A stretch of 64,000 bases of DNA from Nocardioides limicola (GTDB lineage Bacteria; Actinomycetota; Actinomycetes; Propionibacteriales; Nocardioidaceae): the NCBI RefSeq assembly GCF_016827675.1, contig NZ_JAERJA010000009.1:62001-126000 (forward strand), written 5' to 3'. The notes under the pieces were generated by a model, which did no database searches, had not been told where the DNA came from, and saw only the letters and a program-made list of their open reading frames with translations. Of this stretch, positions 8,865-18,531 are shown in pieces. Position 1 is the first letter of the stretch. Each line of letters begins with the position of its first letter. The position numbers and the translations under genes were made by a program.

Positions 8865-8952
8865 AAGTGGGGTTTGTGGCCGGCCGAGGTGGGGCTCGTG
8901 GCCACGCGAGGTGGGGCTCGTGGCCGCGCGAGGTGGGGTTTGTGGCCCCGCC
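8865..8952. repeat. Four tandem copies of a 22-bp unit
   Basis: Copies begin at 8865, 8887, 8909 and 8931 with consensus AGGTGGGGCTCGTGGCCRCG. The two central copies differ at one base and the outer two are more diverged. The array ends exactly where the stop codon of the phosphotransferase gene begins (8953). The unit is not a multiple of three and there are no spacers, so it is neither a coding repeat nor a CRISPR. Confidence 0.9.
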
Positions 8953-9897
8953 TCAACTGCTCCAGCCGCGCCGCTCCCCGAGCCAGCCCCACACCACGTC
9001 CCGCTGCCAGGCCTGGATCCGCCGCAGATGCGGTGAGTTCGGGGGTCCGGGCTGGTCCGCGGCGGTGAAGAAGTAGGCGGCGAGCAGGGCCAGCACCGTG
9101 TCGATGTCCTCGGCGGGCACCTCGCCCAGCAGGGGATGCTCGCGCAGGTGCGCCTCGACGTCGAAGCCGTCGCCACGGGGACCGATCAACAGCAGGAGGG
9201 AGTCGAGCCAGGCAGCGCCGCGACACGGCCAGTTCCAGTCACACAGCAGCACCGATCCGTCCGGGCGCACCAGCAGGTTGTCGTCCCGCACGTCGGTGTG
9301 TACGACGGTGTCCCCAGCGGTCACCTCGACGTGCCGGGCCGTCAGCGCAGCCGCCTCCGCCACCTGCCACGGGGGCAGCTCGGGGTGCCCGGCACCGATC
9401 CGCGGCCACAACGGCGCGGCCTGCGCGAAGTCCTCGGCGAAGGTCGACAACCCGAGTCCCTCGGCCGGAGTCAGCACCTCGGCGGCCGCGACGAGCATCT
9501 GCGAGGCAGCAGCCACCTCCTCGCCGACCCAGGGCCGGTGTGGCGCCCGGGCCTCGACGTACTCGAAGCCGAGCACCACCCAGTCCTCGTCCCGGTGGCT
9601 CCAGTCGAGCCGCGGCGCCGGAGTCTCCGCCGGCAGCAGCTCCAGCTTGCGAACCTCTTCGGCGTACGCCTCGGCCGTTTGACGCTGTGCCTTCACCGAG
9701 GCTGCCTTCACGAAGTGGCGGGTCCCGTCGGCGCAGGTCAACACCGACGCGAAGCCGGGCGTGAAACCCGCGTTGCGCGACTCGGCGCTCTGCACCGACG
9801 ATCCACACCGCGCCGCGATCAGGTCCCGGATCCGCGGTGGCAGGAACTGCCACTCCAGTCGGCGGGCGGTGTTGCCGTGGGGGAACGGGTCGGCCAT
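8953..9897 (-). CDS. Aminoglycoside phosphotransferase (APH) fold protein
   Basis: The 314-residue protein has a protein-kinase-like APH fold. The catalytic loop is [13 protein letters not shown] (near residue 203; Brenner-type HxDxxxxN) and the metal-binding segment is LLCDWNWP. Upstream segments [11 protein letters not shown] and [10 protein letters not shown] correspond to the nucleotide-binding lobe. Actinobacteria carry many such genes whose substrates are not aminoglycosides, so no resistance claim is made. The start is ATG 9897 with AAGGA nearby; the open frame extends further but without a better ribosome site. It is divergent from the GNAT gene, and its stop touches the 22-bp tandem repeat. 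Confidence 0.85.
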   Translation of the reverse strand: MADPFPHGNTARRLEWQFLPPRIRDLIAARCGSSVQSAESRNAGFTPGFASVLTCADGTRHFVKAASVKAQRQTAEAYAEEVRKLELLPAETPAPRLDWSHRDEDWVVLGFEYVEARAPHRPWVGEEVAAASQMLVAAAEVLTPAEGLGLSTFAEDFAQAAPLWPRIGAGHPELPPWQVAEAAALTARHVEVTAGDTVVHTDVRDDNLLVRPDGSVLLCDWNWPCRGAAWLDSLLLLIGPRGDGFDVEAHLREHPLLGEVPAEDIDTVLALLAAYFFTAADQPGPPNSPHLRRIQAWQRDVVWGWLGERRGWSS

Positions 9898-9973
9898 AGC
9901 GGCATCCTTCCCGACGGCCCGGTCGCGACGAAACCCGGTTGCCCCCACGTCGCCACAACGCGAGGATCGCACG

Positions 9974-10513
9974 ATGGAGCAGGCCCACTTCATCGAGCCC
10001 GACGCACGCGTGCACCGCTCCTTCCTGGACGCGATGGACGAGTTCGCGGCCGAGGGGCGAGCCGGCGACAACTCGATGATCGGCGCCGAGATCGCCGAGT
10101 GGGCGCCCGGGTGGCAGGAGCCGGAGGTCTTCGAGGCCTACACCCGGCAACTGCGCGCCGATGCGCTGGAGGAGACGCCACGTGCGGCCGGCTGGGTGCC
10201 GTGCACCACGCTGTGGTGGGTCCAGGGGGACGACTACCTGGGCCGGCTGGCGATCCGCCATCGGCTCACCCGGCACCTGCGTGAGGTCGGCGGTCACATC
10301 GGGTACGACGTCCGGGCGAGCCGGCGCCGGGAGGGTCACGGTACGGCGATGCTCGCGGCAGCGCTTCCGGTGGCCGGGCAACTCGGCATCGCGCAGGCGC
10401 TGGTCACCTGCGATGTCGACAATGTGGCGTCGCGTCGCACCATCGAACGCAACGGCGGGGTGCTGGAGGACCAGTGCGGCAACAAACTCAGGTTCTGGGT
10501 CCGGACCCGGTGA
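9974..10513 (+). CDS. GNAT family N-acetyltransferase
   Basis: This 179-residue protein has the GNAT acetyl-CoA-binding signature VRASRRREGHGTAML (R-x-x-G-x-G/A type) followed by an AQALVTCDVDNVASRRTIERNGG segment, typical of the alpha4/beta5 region. The N-terminal half resembles predicted acetyltransferases that act on small molecules or peptides; the substrate is unknown. ATG 9974 is chosen because the homologous region begins there; the frame upstream runs back into the divergent phosphotransferase. The stop codon abuts the stop of the convergent lipoprotein gene. Confidence 0.88.
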   Translation: MEQAHFIEPDARVHRSFLDAMDEFAAEGRAGDNSMIGAEIAEWAPGWQEPEVFEAYTRQLRADALEETPRAAGWVPCTTLWWVQGDDYLGRLAIRHRLTRHLREVGGHIGYDVRASRRREGHGTAMLAAALPVAGQLGIAQALVTCDVDNVASRRTIERNGGVLEDQCGNKLRFWVRTR

Positions 10514-11695
10514 TCAGGGCAGATCGAGGGTCCGCACCTGCTCGCCGGTCGCGACGTCCCAGACGAGGATCGCGTCGGTGTGATCGTCACGGTCGAAGTC
10601 CGACGACACCGGGTAGTCGTCGAGTTCGGTGTACGCCGTGAGCAGCCAACCACCGTCGGCGGCGAAGCCCAGCGCGGTCGGTCGCTCGATGTGATTCAGG
10701 GGCGTCAACTCGGAACCGGCTTCCCAGTGCCAGAGGGCAGCGCCTTCGCGGTCCAGCATCGCCAGCACGGGCTGGTCGGGGCTGAAGGCCATCTGGGTGG
10801 GCTTCAGCCCCAGCCGCGGTCCCTGATAGCTGGGAGTGAAGCCGTCGGTCTCACGTAGGGCCAGTCGCCCACCCTCGTCGATGTGGGCGATCAGAGTGCC
10901 GTCCGGACTCCACTGCCAGGCCCCGCTTGCGCTGGGCAGACTCGAGGTGATCTCGAAGGACTCGGCGTCTCGGATCACGATGGCGCCTGCTTCGTCGAGA
11001 TGAGCGAGCCAGCGGCCGTCCGGGCTCCAAGCGACGTCGCCGCCGCCGACGTGGTCCAAGGTCTCGACGGACCTGCCGCGGCGCGCATCGAGCACCGTCA
11101 CCGAGGGGTCCGAGCCGCTCGTCGCCACCACCAGCCGTTCGCTGTTAGGGCTGAATGAGACCGAGGCCAGGGCCGGGGCATCGACCTTCGCGAGCCGCCG
11201 GCCGTCGGAGACTCGCCATAACTGGAGGGTGTCGTCCCAGCCGACGGTGGCCAGCGTGTTGCCATCGGGGCTGAACTGGATGGAAGTGATCGGCCCCGGA
11301 ACGTCCATCACCTGTGTGTCATGGTGGCCGGCGAGGACAGCGCTGATGGTGAGGTCGGCGGCGTCAACGATGAGCACCTGGGCGTCGTCGCCCTTCGCGG
11401 CGAACCGGCTGCCGTCGGGACTCCACGCGACGGGCGGGAAGACCCGCAGTCGGTCCGAGGCGCCGGTGTCGGTGTCCCAGCGGCAGAGGCCGCCGCCGCA
11501 ACCCGCCAGCAGGGTGCCGCCGGAGGGACTCAGCGCCATCGTCGTGGGCTGCAGCGGCCAGGACATGGTGCCCGGGTCGACCCCGTCGATCTCGGTCCCC
11601 AGTAGCGCCCGGTCGAAGCCGGGGGTGCTGCACCCGCCCAGGATCAGGGCGCTGCTGATCGCAGCCAGGAGGGCCGGTCGTCCCAACGTTGCCAT
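10514..11695 (-). CDS. WD40-repeat lipoprotein
   Basis: The 393-residue protein starts MATLGRPALLAAISSALILGGCSTP, a signal peptide with lipobox LGGC, so it should be anchored to the outer face of the membrane. The rest is a run of WD40/beta-propeller-like units with recurring 'WSPDG', 'FSPDG' and 'SFSPNSERL' motifs and spacing near 40 residues, about seven blades. Start 11695 is preferred because AAGGAG lies 4-5 bases upstream; a GTG at 11845 would add a long tail ahead of the signal peptide. It is the last gene of a minus-strand set starting with a WXG-like protein, so it may bind or neutralise an effector, but that is speculation. Confidence 0.85.
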   Translation of the reverse strand: MATLGRPALLAAISSALILGGCSTPGFDRALLGTEIDGVDPGTMSWPLQPTTMALSPSGGTLLAGCGGGLCRWDTDTGASDRLRVFPPVAWSPDGSRFAAKGDDAQVLIVDAADLTISAVLAGHHDTQVMDVPGPITSIQFSPDGNTLATVGWDDTLQLWRVSDGRRLAKVDAPALASVSFSPNSERLVVATSGSDPSVTVLDARRGRSVETLDHVGGGDVAWSPDGRWLAHLDEAGAIVIRDAESFEITSSLPSASGAWQWSPDGTLIAHIDEGGRLALRETDGFTPSYQGPRLGLKPTQMAFSPDQPVLAMLDREGAALWHWEAGSELTPLNHIERPTALGFAADGGWLLTAYTELDDYPVSSDFDRDDHTDAILVWDVATGEQVRTLDLP

Positions 11696-11846
11696 CCGAC
11701 TCCTTCCTGAACTGCTGCGCCGAGGCTGCCGGCGGGTGCGAACGTCGGCAGGTCCAGCCTCCCCGATCGCACCGCCAATCACCAGCGTCCGCCGCCAGAG
11801 TCGGGTCACGGTTCCCCACACCACCCTTCGTGTCACCATCGCCACG

Positions 11847-12347
11847 TCACCACAGTTCCGTCACGTCGAAGTGGTACGACGTCCCGTCGGTGCAGTCGTG
11901 CCGGTCGACGCGCCGACCGCCGACGTCGATCAACCGCTGACCGGTGGGTTGCCGGCCCAGCGCCTGCAGCACGTCGTACTCGTCGCTCAGCCGGAGCACC
12001 GACCAGGGTGACTCTGCGGACCCGTCCCCGGAGCTCAGGATGCTCTGCAATGCCGCTTGGGCCAATCCGGCCTCCCGCTGCGCGGCGTTGTCGTCGCCGG
12101 TGCGGCGGTGTGCCTCGGCGAGTGCGGCATGCACGGCTGGGCTGAAGAACGCCCCCGGCATCAGCCGTTGCAGGGTCTCGATCAGTTCCGGATAGGCGCC
12201 GGCCTCCAGCAGCGGGGCCACCACCTTGGCGGGCACCAGGTCCCGCTGGAAGTTCGGACTGGCTCGCACCGCGCTCCGCAGTCGGGACAGGCTGCTCGGG
12301 TCCGGGGCTGCCTGGTAGTCGCGGACCAGGTCGCGCAGCGTGGTCAT
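11847..12347 (-). CDS. Small TPR-like protein (possible DUF4919), putative immunity/partner
   Basis: This is a 166-residue soluble helical protein. The middle (residues about 45-110) has a TPR-like pattern (AGAYPELIETLQRLMPG, AALAEAHRRTGDDNAAQREAGLAQ), and the end, GTSYHFDVTELW, resembles DUF4919-type proteins. Its ATG overlaps the TGA of the upstream metallopeptidase-like gene by 4 bases (ATGA), so the two are translationally coupled. In polymorphic toxin loci the gene coupled behind the effector is often the immunity protein. I do not recognise a biochemical function. Confidence 0.6.
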   Translation of the reverse strand: MTTLRDLVRDYQAAPDPSSLSRLRSAVRASPNFQRDLVPAKVVAPLLEAGAYPELIETLQRLMPGAFFSPAVHAALAEAHRRTGDDNAAQREAGLAQAALQSILSSGDGSAESPWSVLRLSDEYDVLQALGRQPTGQRLIDVGGRRVDRHDCTDGTSYHFDVTELW

Positions 12348-13381
12348 CGGGTCTCCTGCAGCAGTCGGTCGAGCTCGTCGACGGTGAGGTTGTTGAGGTA
12401 GTCGCGGCCGGCCTCACGTGCGTCCACCTCGACCGGCTGGTCCAGGTAGCCCTGGAAGTCCGTGCCGGAGCTGATGTAGTTGTCGAAGTTGTCCCGCCAG
12501 ATCTCCGCCTGGCCCCGGCTGATCCCGGCCTCCTCATGACGGTCGAAGGGTTGATGGCCACGCAGCCAGTCCCAGAACCCCCGGTCCAGGTCGTTGACGG
12601 CGTCGTACTGCTGGCCGTGGCGCATCTCGTGGGCGACGGTGTGCAGGATCCGGGTGGTCTCCATGTTGTTGGGGTTGATCCCCACCTCGAAGCGGCCCTG
12701 ACTCCAGTAGCCGTTGCCGGTCATCGTGGGGTCGAAGTTGATGGTGGGCATGTCCAGACCCAGTTCCTCGGCCAGCTCCTCGATGATCTGGGTGATCACC
12801 GCCATCTTCTCCTCGTCGGAGAGCTTCGACCACGCGTACTCGACGTCGGGGCTGCCCTGGCCGTATTCGCTCACATTGTCGTCGCGGAACGGGATCGTGG
12901 CGAGCAATGCGGAGTCGATCGCTACCGCCGTCAGCATGATCGACTCCACCTCGAAGGCGATCTGGCCAGCCAGTCGGGCACGTTCTCTGGTCCACTCCAT
13001 CGCCTCGAACGAGGACTCGAAGGTGGGCGGCGTCACGGTGCTGGTGACGCTGCCGTCGTCGCCGATCCGGAACCCGTTGGCTCTGGCCTGCCCGTCGGCG
13101 GCCTCGACGTCGCGGCGCAGTGCGGTGATCGACGTCTCCGCCTCGAACAGGCCCCTGACCAGGGTCCGGCCCGCCGCGACCCGCGACTCCATCTGCGCCA
13201 CCAGGACGGCCTGCCGAGTCTTGGCGAACATGCTCGAGAAGCCGGTCCAACCCTCGGGCACCGCCAGCGTCTCGACGTCGTCCTTGCTGGCCTCCAGGGT
13301 GTCCAACGCCGATTTGAGGCCCTCGCCCGCTGCCCCGAGCGGCGCCGCGTCCCAGCGTCGTACGTCACCGAAGGTGTACAT
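12344..13381 (-). CDS. Putative type VII-secreted effector with HExxH metallopeptidase domain
   Basis: This is a 345-residue protein. The first ~165 residues are amphipathic helices typical of EspC/WXG-like type VII secretion domains (GLKSALDTLEASKDDVETLAV). The C-terminal half carries HTVAHEMRHGQQYDA with an HExxH zinc motif at residues 251-255. A likely third ligand is in QPVEVDARE (E319), the order seen in zincin-like toxin domains ('HELRH...E.DA'). It has no signal peptide. It overlaps the upstream WXG-like gene (TGATG) and the downstream TPR-like gene (ATGA), so the three form one coupled unit. A secreted protease toxin is an inference; no ESX membrane genes are in the window. Confidence 0.65.
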   Translation of the reverse strand: MYTFGDVRRWDAAPLGAAGEGLKSALDTLEASKDDVETLAVPEGWTGFSSMFAKTRQAVLVAQMESRVAAGRTLVRGLFEAETSITALRRDVEAADGQARANGFRIGDDGSVTSTVTPPTFESSFEAMEWTRERARLAGQIAFEVESIMLTAVAIDSALLATIPFRDDNVSEYGQGSPDVEYAWSKLSDEEKMAVITQIIEELAEELGLDMPTINFDPTMTGNGYWSQGRFEVGINPNNMETTRILHTVAHEMRHGQQYDAVNDLDRGFWDWLRGHQPFDRHEEAGISRGQAEIWRDNFDNYISSGTDFQGYLDQPVEVDAREAGRDYLNNLTVDELDRLLQETR

Positions 13382-13725
13382 CAGTTGTCACCCCCGCCCG
13401 CGCCGCCCAACTGTTCCTCCACGTGTTCGTCGGTGCTGGAGAAGTCGTTGCTCTGATCGCCGAGGGAGGCTGCGAACGCCTCGGCTGCGTCACTCCAGGC
13501 CTCGATGTCGGCCTGCCATTCCGGCGCCATCGCGGTCAGCGTGCTCGCCGACGTCGACTCCGGCATGGCTGCGGCCGCGTCATTCAGATGGGCGGCCCCG
13601 TGCGCAGTCCGCGCGTCCGTCGCCGCTTGCAGCACGGCCTCCGAGGCCGCCGTGAGATCAGCGGGGACCACGTCGAATCCCGACACCTGCAACTCCTCCC
13701 GAGTCGGTTGCTTGCTCTCAGTCAT
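13381..13725 (-). CDS. WXG100/EspC-like small secreted protein
   Basis: This 114-residue acidic helical protein has a central segment ([22 protein letters not shown]) like an ESAT-6-type hairpin, although the W-x-G turn itself is not evident. The Gly/Asp-rich tail [12 protein letters not shown] is typical of small ESX-associated proteins. Its stop overlaps the ATG of the putative metallopeptidase effector (TGATG). Small WXG-like proteins commonly precede their effector and act as secretion partner or chaperone. ATG 13725 is used because residues upstream of it look unrelated. The promoter should lie between it and lepA. Confidence 0.6.
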   Translation of the reverse strand: MTESKQPTREELQVSGFDVVPADLTAASEAVLQAATDARTAHGAAHLNDAAAAMPESTSASTLTAMAPEWQADIEAWSDAAEAFAASLGDQSNDFSSTDEHVEEQLGGAGGGDN

Positions 13726-13865
13726 ACCCAATCGGGCCAACCTCAAACCTCGAGCCGTCCCGTGGGTTCACCGGGTGCCCACCGTGCGTGGGAGGATGGG
13801 CCCTCGACCGGCGTACGCCGGGCAGAGCCACCCAGGACCGCCGCCCCAGCACCCGAAAGCGCCAC

Positions 13866-15737
<1,872 letters not shown>

Positions 15738-15742
15738 CCACG

Positions 15743-16390
15743 ATGGCGCGCGTGGTAGCGGTCAACGTTGCGACCCCGGAGTACGTCGGCTGGGCCTCGG
15801 CCGAGCACACCTCGATCGGCAAGCGGACGGTGAGCGGGTCGGTGGAAGTGACTGCGCTGGGGCTGTCCGGCGACGAGGTCGCGGACGTCAAGCACCACGG
15901 CGGCACCGAGCAGGCTGTCTATGCCTTCGCCCGCGAGGACCTGGACTCCTGGGCGGGCGAACTCGGCGTACCGCTGCCCGACGGTGCCTTCGGGGAGAAT
16001 CTGACCACCGAGGGCATCGACGTGAACGCGGCGATCGTGGGGGAGCGGTGGCGGATCGGGACTGTGGTGCTGGAGATCTCCACCGTGCGGATCCCGTGCC
16101 GCACCTTCGCCGACCACCTGGGCTCCCGGCTCGGCGCGGACAGCGCGGGCTGGGTGAAGCGCTTCACCCAGGCGGCGGCTCCGGGGCCGTACTTCCGAGT
16201 GCTGGAGCCTGGTGAACTGGCCGCCGGTGACCCGATCGAGGTCCTCCACCGTCCGACCCATGGTGTGAGCGTGGCGACGATGTTCGCGGCGCTGACCACC
16301 GAGCGACACCTGCTGCCGGAGTTGCTGGCGGTGTCCGACCTCAACCCCGTCGCCCGGGAACGTGTCGAGACGTTCCTCGCCGGCTCCTGA
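15743..16390 (+). CDS. MOSC domain protein (YiiM-like)
   Basis: This 215-residue MOSC-domain protein is related to the C-terminal domain of molybdenum cofactor sulfurase. It has the family segments VKHHGGTEQAVYAF, PDGAFGENLTTEGID and ISTVRIPCRTFADHLG, the last containing the conserved cysteine that would carry sulfur. Stand-alone MOSC proteins such as YiiM take part in molybdoenzyme-dependent reduction of N-hydroxylated compounds. It starts 5 bases after lepA. Nothing else in the window concerns molybdenum, so the role rests on family knowledge. Confidence 0.88.
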   Translation: MARVVAVNVATPEYVGWASAEHTSIGKRTVSGSVEVTALGLSGDEVADVKHHGGTEQAVYAFAREDLDSWAGELGVPLPDGAFGENLTTEGIDVNAAIVGERWRIGTVVLEISTVRIPCRTFADHLGSRLGADSAGWVKRFTQAAAPGPYFRVLEPGELAAGDPIEVLHRPTHGVSVATMFAALTTERHLLPELLAVSDLNPVARERVETFLAGS

Positions 16391-16408
16391 GCGGCGACTG
16401 CGGCAGTG

Positions 16409-16714
16409 ATGCGAACGTTTGGGGCGAGCCTCGTTTGGTTCTTGGTTTTTGTGGTCCGCGGCGTCCTCTTGTGGGTTGTGCTCCCGGTGGCGGCAGTTGG
16501 CTGGTTGCTCGCTTTCCTCCCACTCGTGGTCGTCCGTCTCGTCACAGGCAGAACTGTCCCGCTGCGTCCCGGGTTCTACCTGGCATCGGGGACCGCGACT
16601 CTCGATGCGGCGCTGTCGCGCACCCTGCTGAGGTGGGCGGGGACACCCTTGCCGTGGCCGTGGCAGTCACCACCCCGCCGAGGCGATGGCACCGGCATTT
16701 TCGACGCCTTGTGA
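16409..16714 (+). CDS. Small membrane protein of unknown function
   Basis: This is a 101-residue protein with a strongly hydrophobic first half (about residues 5-45, WFLVFVVRGVLLWVVLPVAAVGWLLAFLPLVVV), probably two helices, then a short soluble tail rich in P, R and G. It begins 18 bases after the MOSC stop (ATG 16409, or the GTG just before it). Codon use is less GC-biased than in neighbours. I do not recognise the family. Confidence 0.5.
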   Translation: MRTFGASLVWFLVFVVRGVLLWVVLPVAAVGWLLAFLPLVVVRLVTGRTVPLRPGFYLASGTATLDAALSRTLLRWAGTPLPWPWQSPPRRGDGTGIFDAL

Positions 16715-16766
16715 GTGCTGGAAAGTCGAGCTCCGTACGGTCACGAGCTGCTGGAGCTGTGCCAGC

Positions 16767-17174
16767 ATGACTAAACGCTCGGGTGGACGCTATCGCGGCG
16801 AACCCGCCGACCCCTATCCGTCTCGTTCCTTCTTGCGGGACCTCTGGGAGGAGCCCCGACTGCCCGCGCTCGTTGTCCTCGTCTGTGCGGGCGCGTCAAT
16901 CTGGAGCATCTGGTTGGTCGTCGAGGCGCGGACGCTGATGGCGGCGGCTACTGCATCGGTGGTTCTGCTGGGAGTTGTCCTGCTGGCAGTCTCGTACACG
17001 GTGTACTTCCGGCCGAGATTGTTGAAAGGGACTTGGTGGGAGGCCACGGCGACGCGGCGACTGTGTCGCGTCGTACTCGCACGGGCCTGGATGGTCATCA
17101 TGGCCGCGCTGATTGTGGGCGCTTTCGTCGTGCTCGGGCTCGACCGGTTGGGTCTGCTGCACGGTCGCTCCTGA
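16767..17174 (+). CDS. Small three-helix membrane protein of unknown function
   Basis: This 135-residue protein starts MTKRSGGRYRGEPADPYPSR with a basic cytoplasmic tail. It is followed by helices near residues 33-52 and 57-80 and a last one near 108-128 (VIMAALIVGAFVVLGLDRLG). It lies between two other small membrane proteins on the same strand. No known motif is visible. The open frame begins earlier but only family comparison could fix the start; ATG 16767 gives the most natural topology. Confidence 0.55.
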   Translation: MTKRSGGRYRGEPADPYPSRSFLRDLWEEPRLPALVVLVCAGASIWSIWLVVEARTLMAAATASVVLLGVVLLAVSYTVYFRPRLLKGTWWEATATRRLCRVVLARAWMVIMAALIVGAFVVLGLDRLGLLHGRS

Positions 17175-17223
17175 ACCTGTCGGATGCGATAGTTTGGCCC
17201 GCTCAGGGTTCAAGGAGATGGCT

Positions 17224-17403
17224 GTGACGATCAACGGTTTGCCAGTCTGGTTCTACTGGGCTCTTAGCCTCACGCTCAGTGTGGGGCTCATGATGTGGAT
17301 TCTCCCTCCTAGTTCCGTCCTCGAGGGCTTGGCCAAGTTCGTTGTCGCCCTCGCTTTTGGTGCCGTGCTGGCGGCCGTATACGTACGCTGGCAGAGCGAG
17401 TGA
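17224..17403 (+). CDS. Very small membrane protein of unknown function
   Basis: This is a 59-residue protein, two hydrophobic helices (VWFYWALSLTLSVGLMMWIL and FVVALAFGAVLAAVYVRW) joined by a short loop. AAGGAG is 7 bases before GTG 17224, better spaced than for the ATG at 17218. It follows the previous small membrane gene by about 50 bases. There is no recognisable family. Confidence 0.5.
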   Translation: MTINGLPVWFYWALSLTLSVGLMMWILPPSSVLEGLAKFVVALAFGAVLAAVYVRWQSE

Positions 17404-17541
17404 CTGGACTTTCGGCGCTGGCTCGGGACCTCCAAGGGCAGAGCCCCGTTGAGCGGTCTACTTCTCCAGACGCCTCGAAGCTTCTGGCGACACCCCCGTA
17501 GTCGGACTTCACCCGCGCTCCTCGTTCCCGGTGCTGCTCCC

Positions 17542-18051
17542 TCAGCGCTGCGGCGCCGGCAGCAATGCATTGCCGTAGGCGAGCAGTTCCAGCACCATCC
17601 GCTGGCTCCGTCCGCTGCCGCTGAACACCTCCGAGGTCTCGATCCGGACGTTGCTGACACCGGTGGCACCCAACTGCGCAGCGTGCTCCAGCATCCGCAC
17701 CACCGCCAGCCGTCGGGCGATCTCGGCCTGCTCGGACATGGACTCGAGCTTGCCTCCGAAGAGATTGCGCCAGCTGCTGACGAAGCGGGACGGCGCATCC
17801 GCGGCGTACGCCACGCTGCCGAGTGCGAGGGCGGTGCCGCCGGGGTGCTCGGGCTGCTGGACGTTGCTGGTCAGCAGGTGCGCGAGTCGCGGCTCCTCGG
17901 CGGCCAGGTACTGCTGCACCCGCGTCCGTCGTTGGAAGCCGACCACGATGCCGTAGCCGAGGATCAGCAACGGAGACAGCACGATCAGCACGATGATCAC
18001 CACGAAGATCAGCGCGAAGAGCGCCCCGAGCAGGCCGCCGGAGCCCTCCAT
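17542..18051 (-). CDS. Membrane-anchored YbjQ/UPF0145-like protein
   Basis: This is a 169-residue protein with one long N-terminal transmembrane segment (residues 9-38, ALFALIFVVIIVLIVLSPLL). The C-terminal ~90 residues repeat the YbjQ pattern of the next gene upstream: RRLAVVRMLEHAAQLGATGVSNVRIETSEV aligns with the ITRMIAHAQQLGANAVVNVRF segment there. Its start codon overlaps the stop of that gene, so the two form an operon. The YbjQ fold has been proposed to bind heavy metals, but the function is unknown. Confidence 0.65.
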   Translation of the reverse strand: MEGSGGLLGALFALIFVVIIVLIVLSPLLILGYGIVVGFQRRTRVQQYLAAEEPRLAHLLTSNVQQPEHPGGTALALGSVAYAADAPSRFVSSWRNLFGGKLESMSEQAEIARRLAVVRMLEHAAQLGATGVSNVRIETSEVFSGSGRSQRMVLELLAYGNALLPAPQR

Positions 18052-18371
18052 CAGTCGTTCTCCAGCACCACGGCGGTGCCGTAGGCATACATCTCCGCAG
18101 CGCCCGCGGCGACCGATGCGGTGGTGAACCGGACGTTGACCACTGCGTTCGCGCCCAACTGCTGGGCGTGCGCGATCATCCGGGTGATCGCCTCGTTGCG
18201 GCTCTCGGTCAGAAGCTCCGTGTACGCCGTCAGCTCACCGCCGGCGAGGTTCTTGAAGCCGGACATGATGTCGCGGCCCAGATGCTTGGCGCGCACGGTG
18301 CTGCCCTGAACGAGTCCCAGGCTCCGGGCGATCCGGGCGCCGGGCACGGTCTCGGTGTTGGTGATGAACAA
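18051..18371 (-). CDS. YbjQ/UPF0145 family protein
   Basis: This 106-residue soluble protein matches the whole YbjQ/UPF0145 family. It has an N-terminal FITNTETVPGARIARSLGLVQG strand segment, the RAKHLGRDIMSGFKNLAGGELTAYTELLTESR helix, and IAHAQQLGANAVVNVRF. Members form pentamers and are annotated as putative heavy-metal binding; the physiological role is not established. It is the first gene of a two-gene operon with the membrane-anchored paralogue. It is divergent from fadD, with a 160-bp shared intergenic region. Confidence 0.85.
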   Translation of the reverse strand: MFITNTETVPGARIARSLGLVQGSTVRAKHLGRDIMSGFKNLAGGELTAYTELLTESRNEAITRMIAHAQQLGANAVVNVRFTTASVAAGAAEMYAYGTAVVLEND

Positions 18372-18531
18372 CGTTCCTCCTGATGAAGTGAACGGCCCCC
18401 GTTGTGGAAGGGAAACCGCCCAGAATGTGGGGAGTCCCTACCGAGACCGCATGCAGGTGATCTAGGTTACTCATGTGTAGCAGGGCTTCTCGGCCAGTGG
18501 TCACACCAAGCAGACTGAGGAAGGCGACTCC

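Noticed and set aside
8865-8952. Possible CRISPR array
   Set aside because: Units are directly adjacent without spacers and no cas genes are in the window.
8953-9897. Antibiotic resistance gene
   Set aside because: The APH fold alone does not indicate aminoglycoside resistance; such proteins are widespread with other substrates.
10514-13725. Complete type VII secretion locus
   Set aside because: No EccC/FtsK-like ATPase, EccD, EccB or mycosin genes are present; only candidate substrates are seen.
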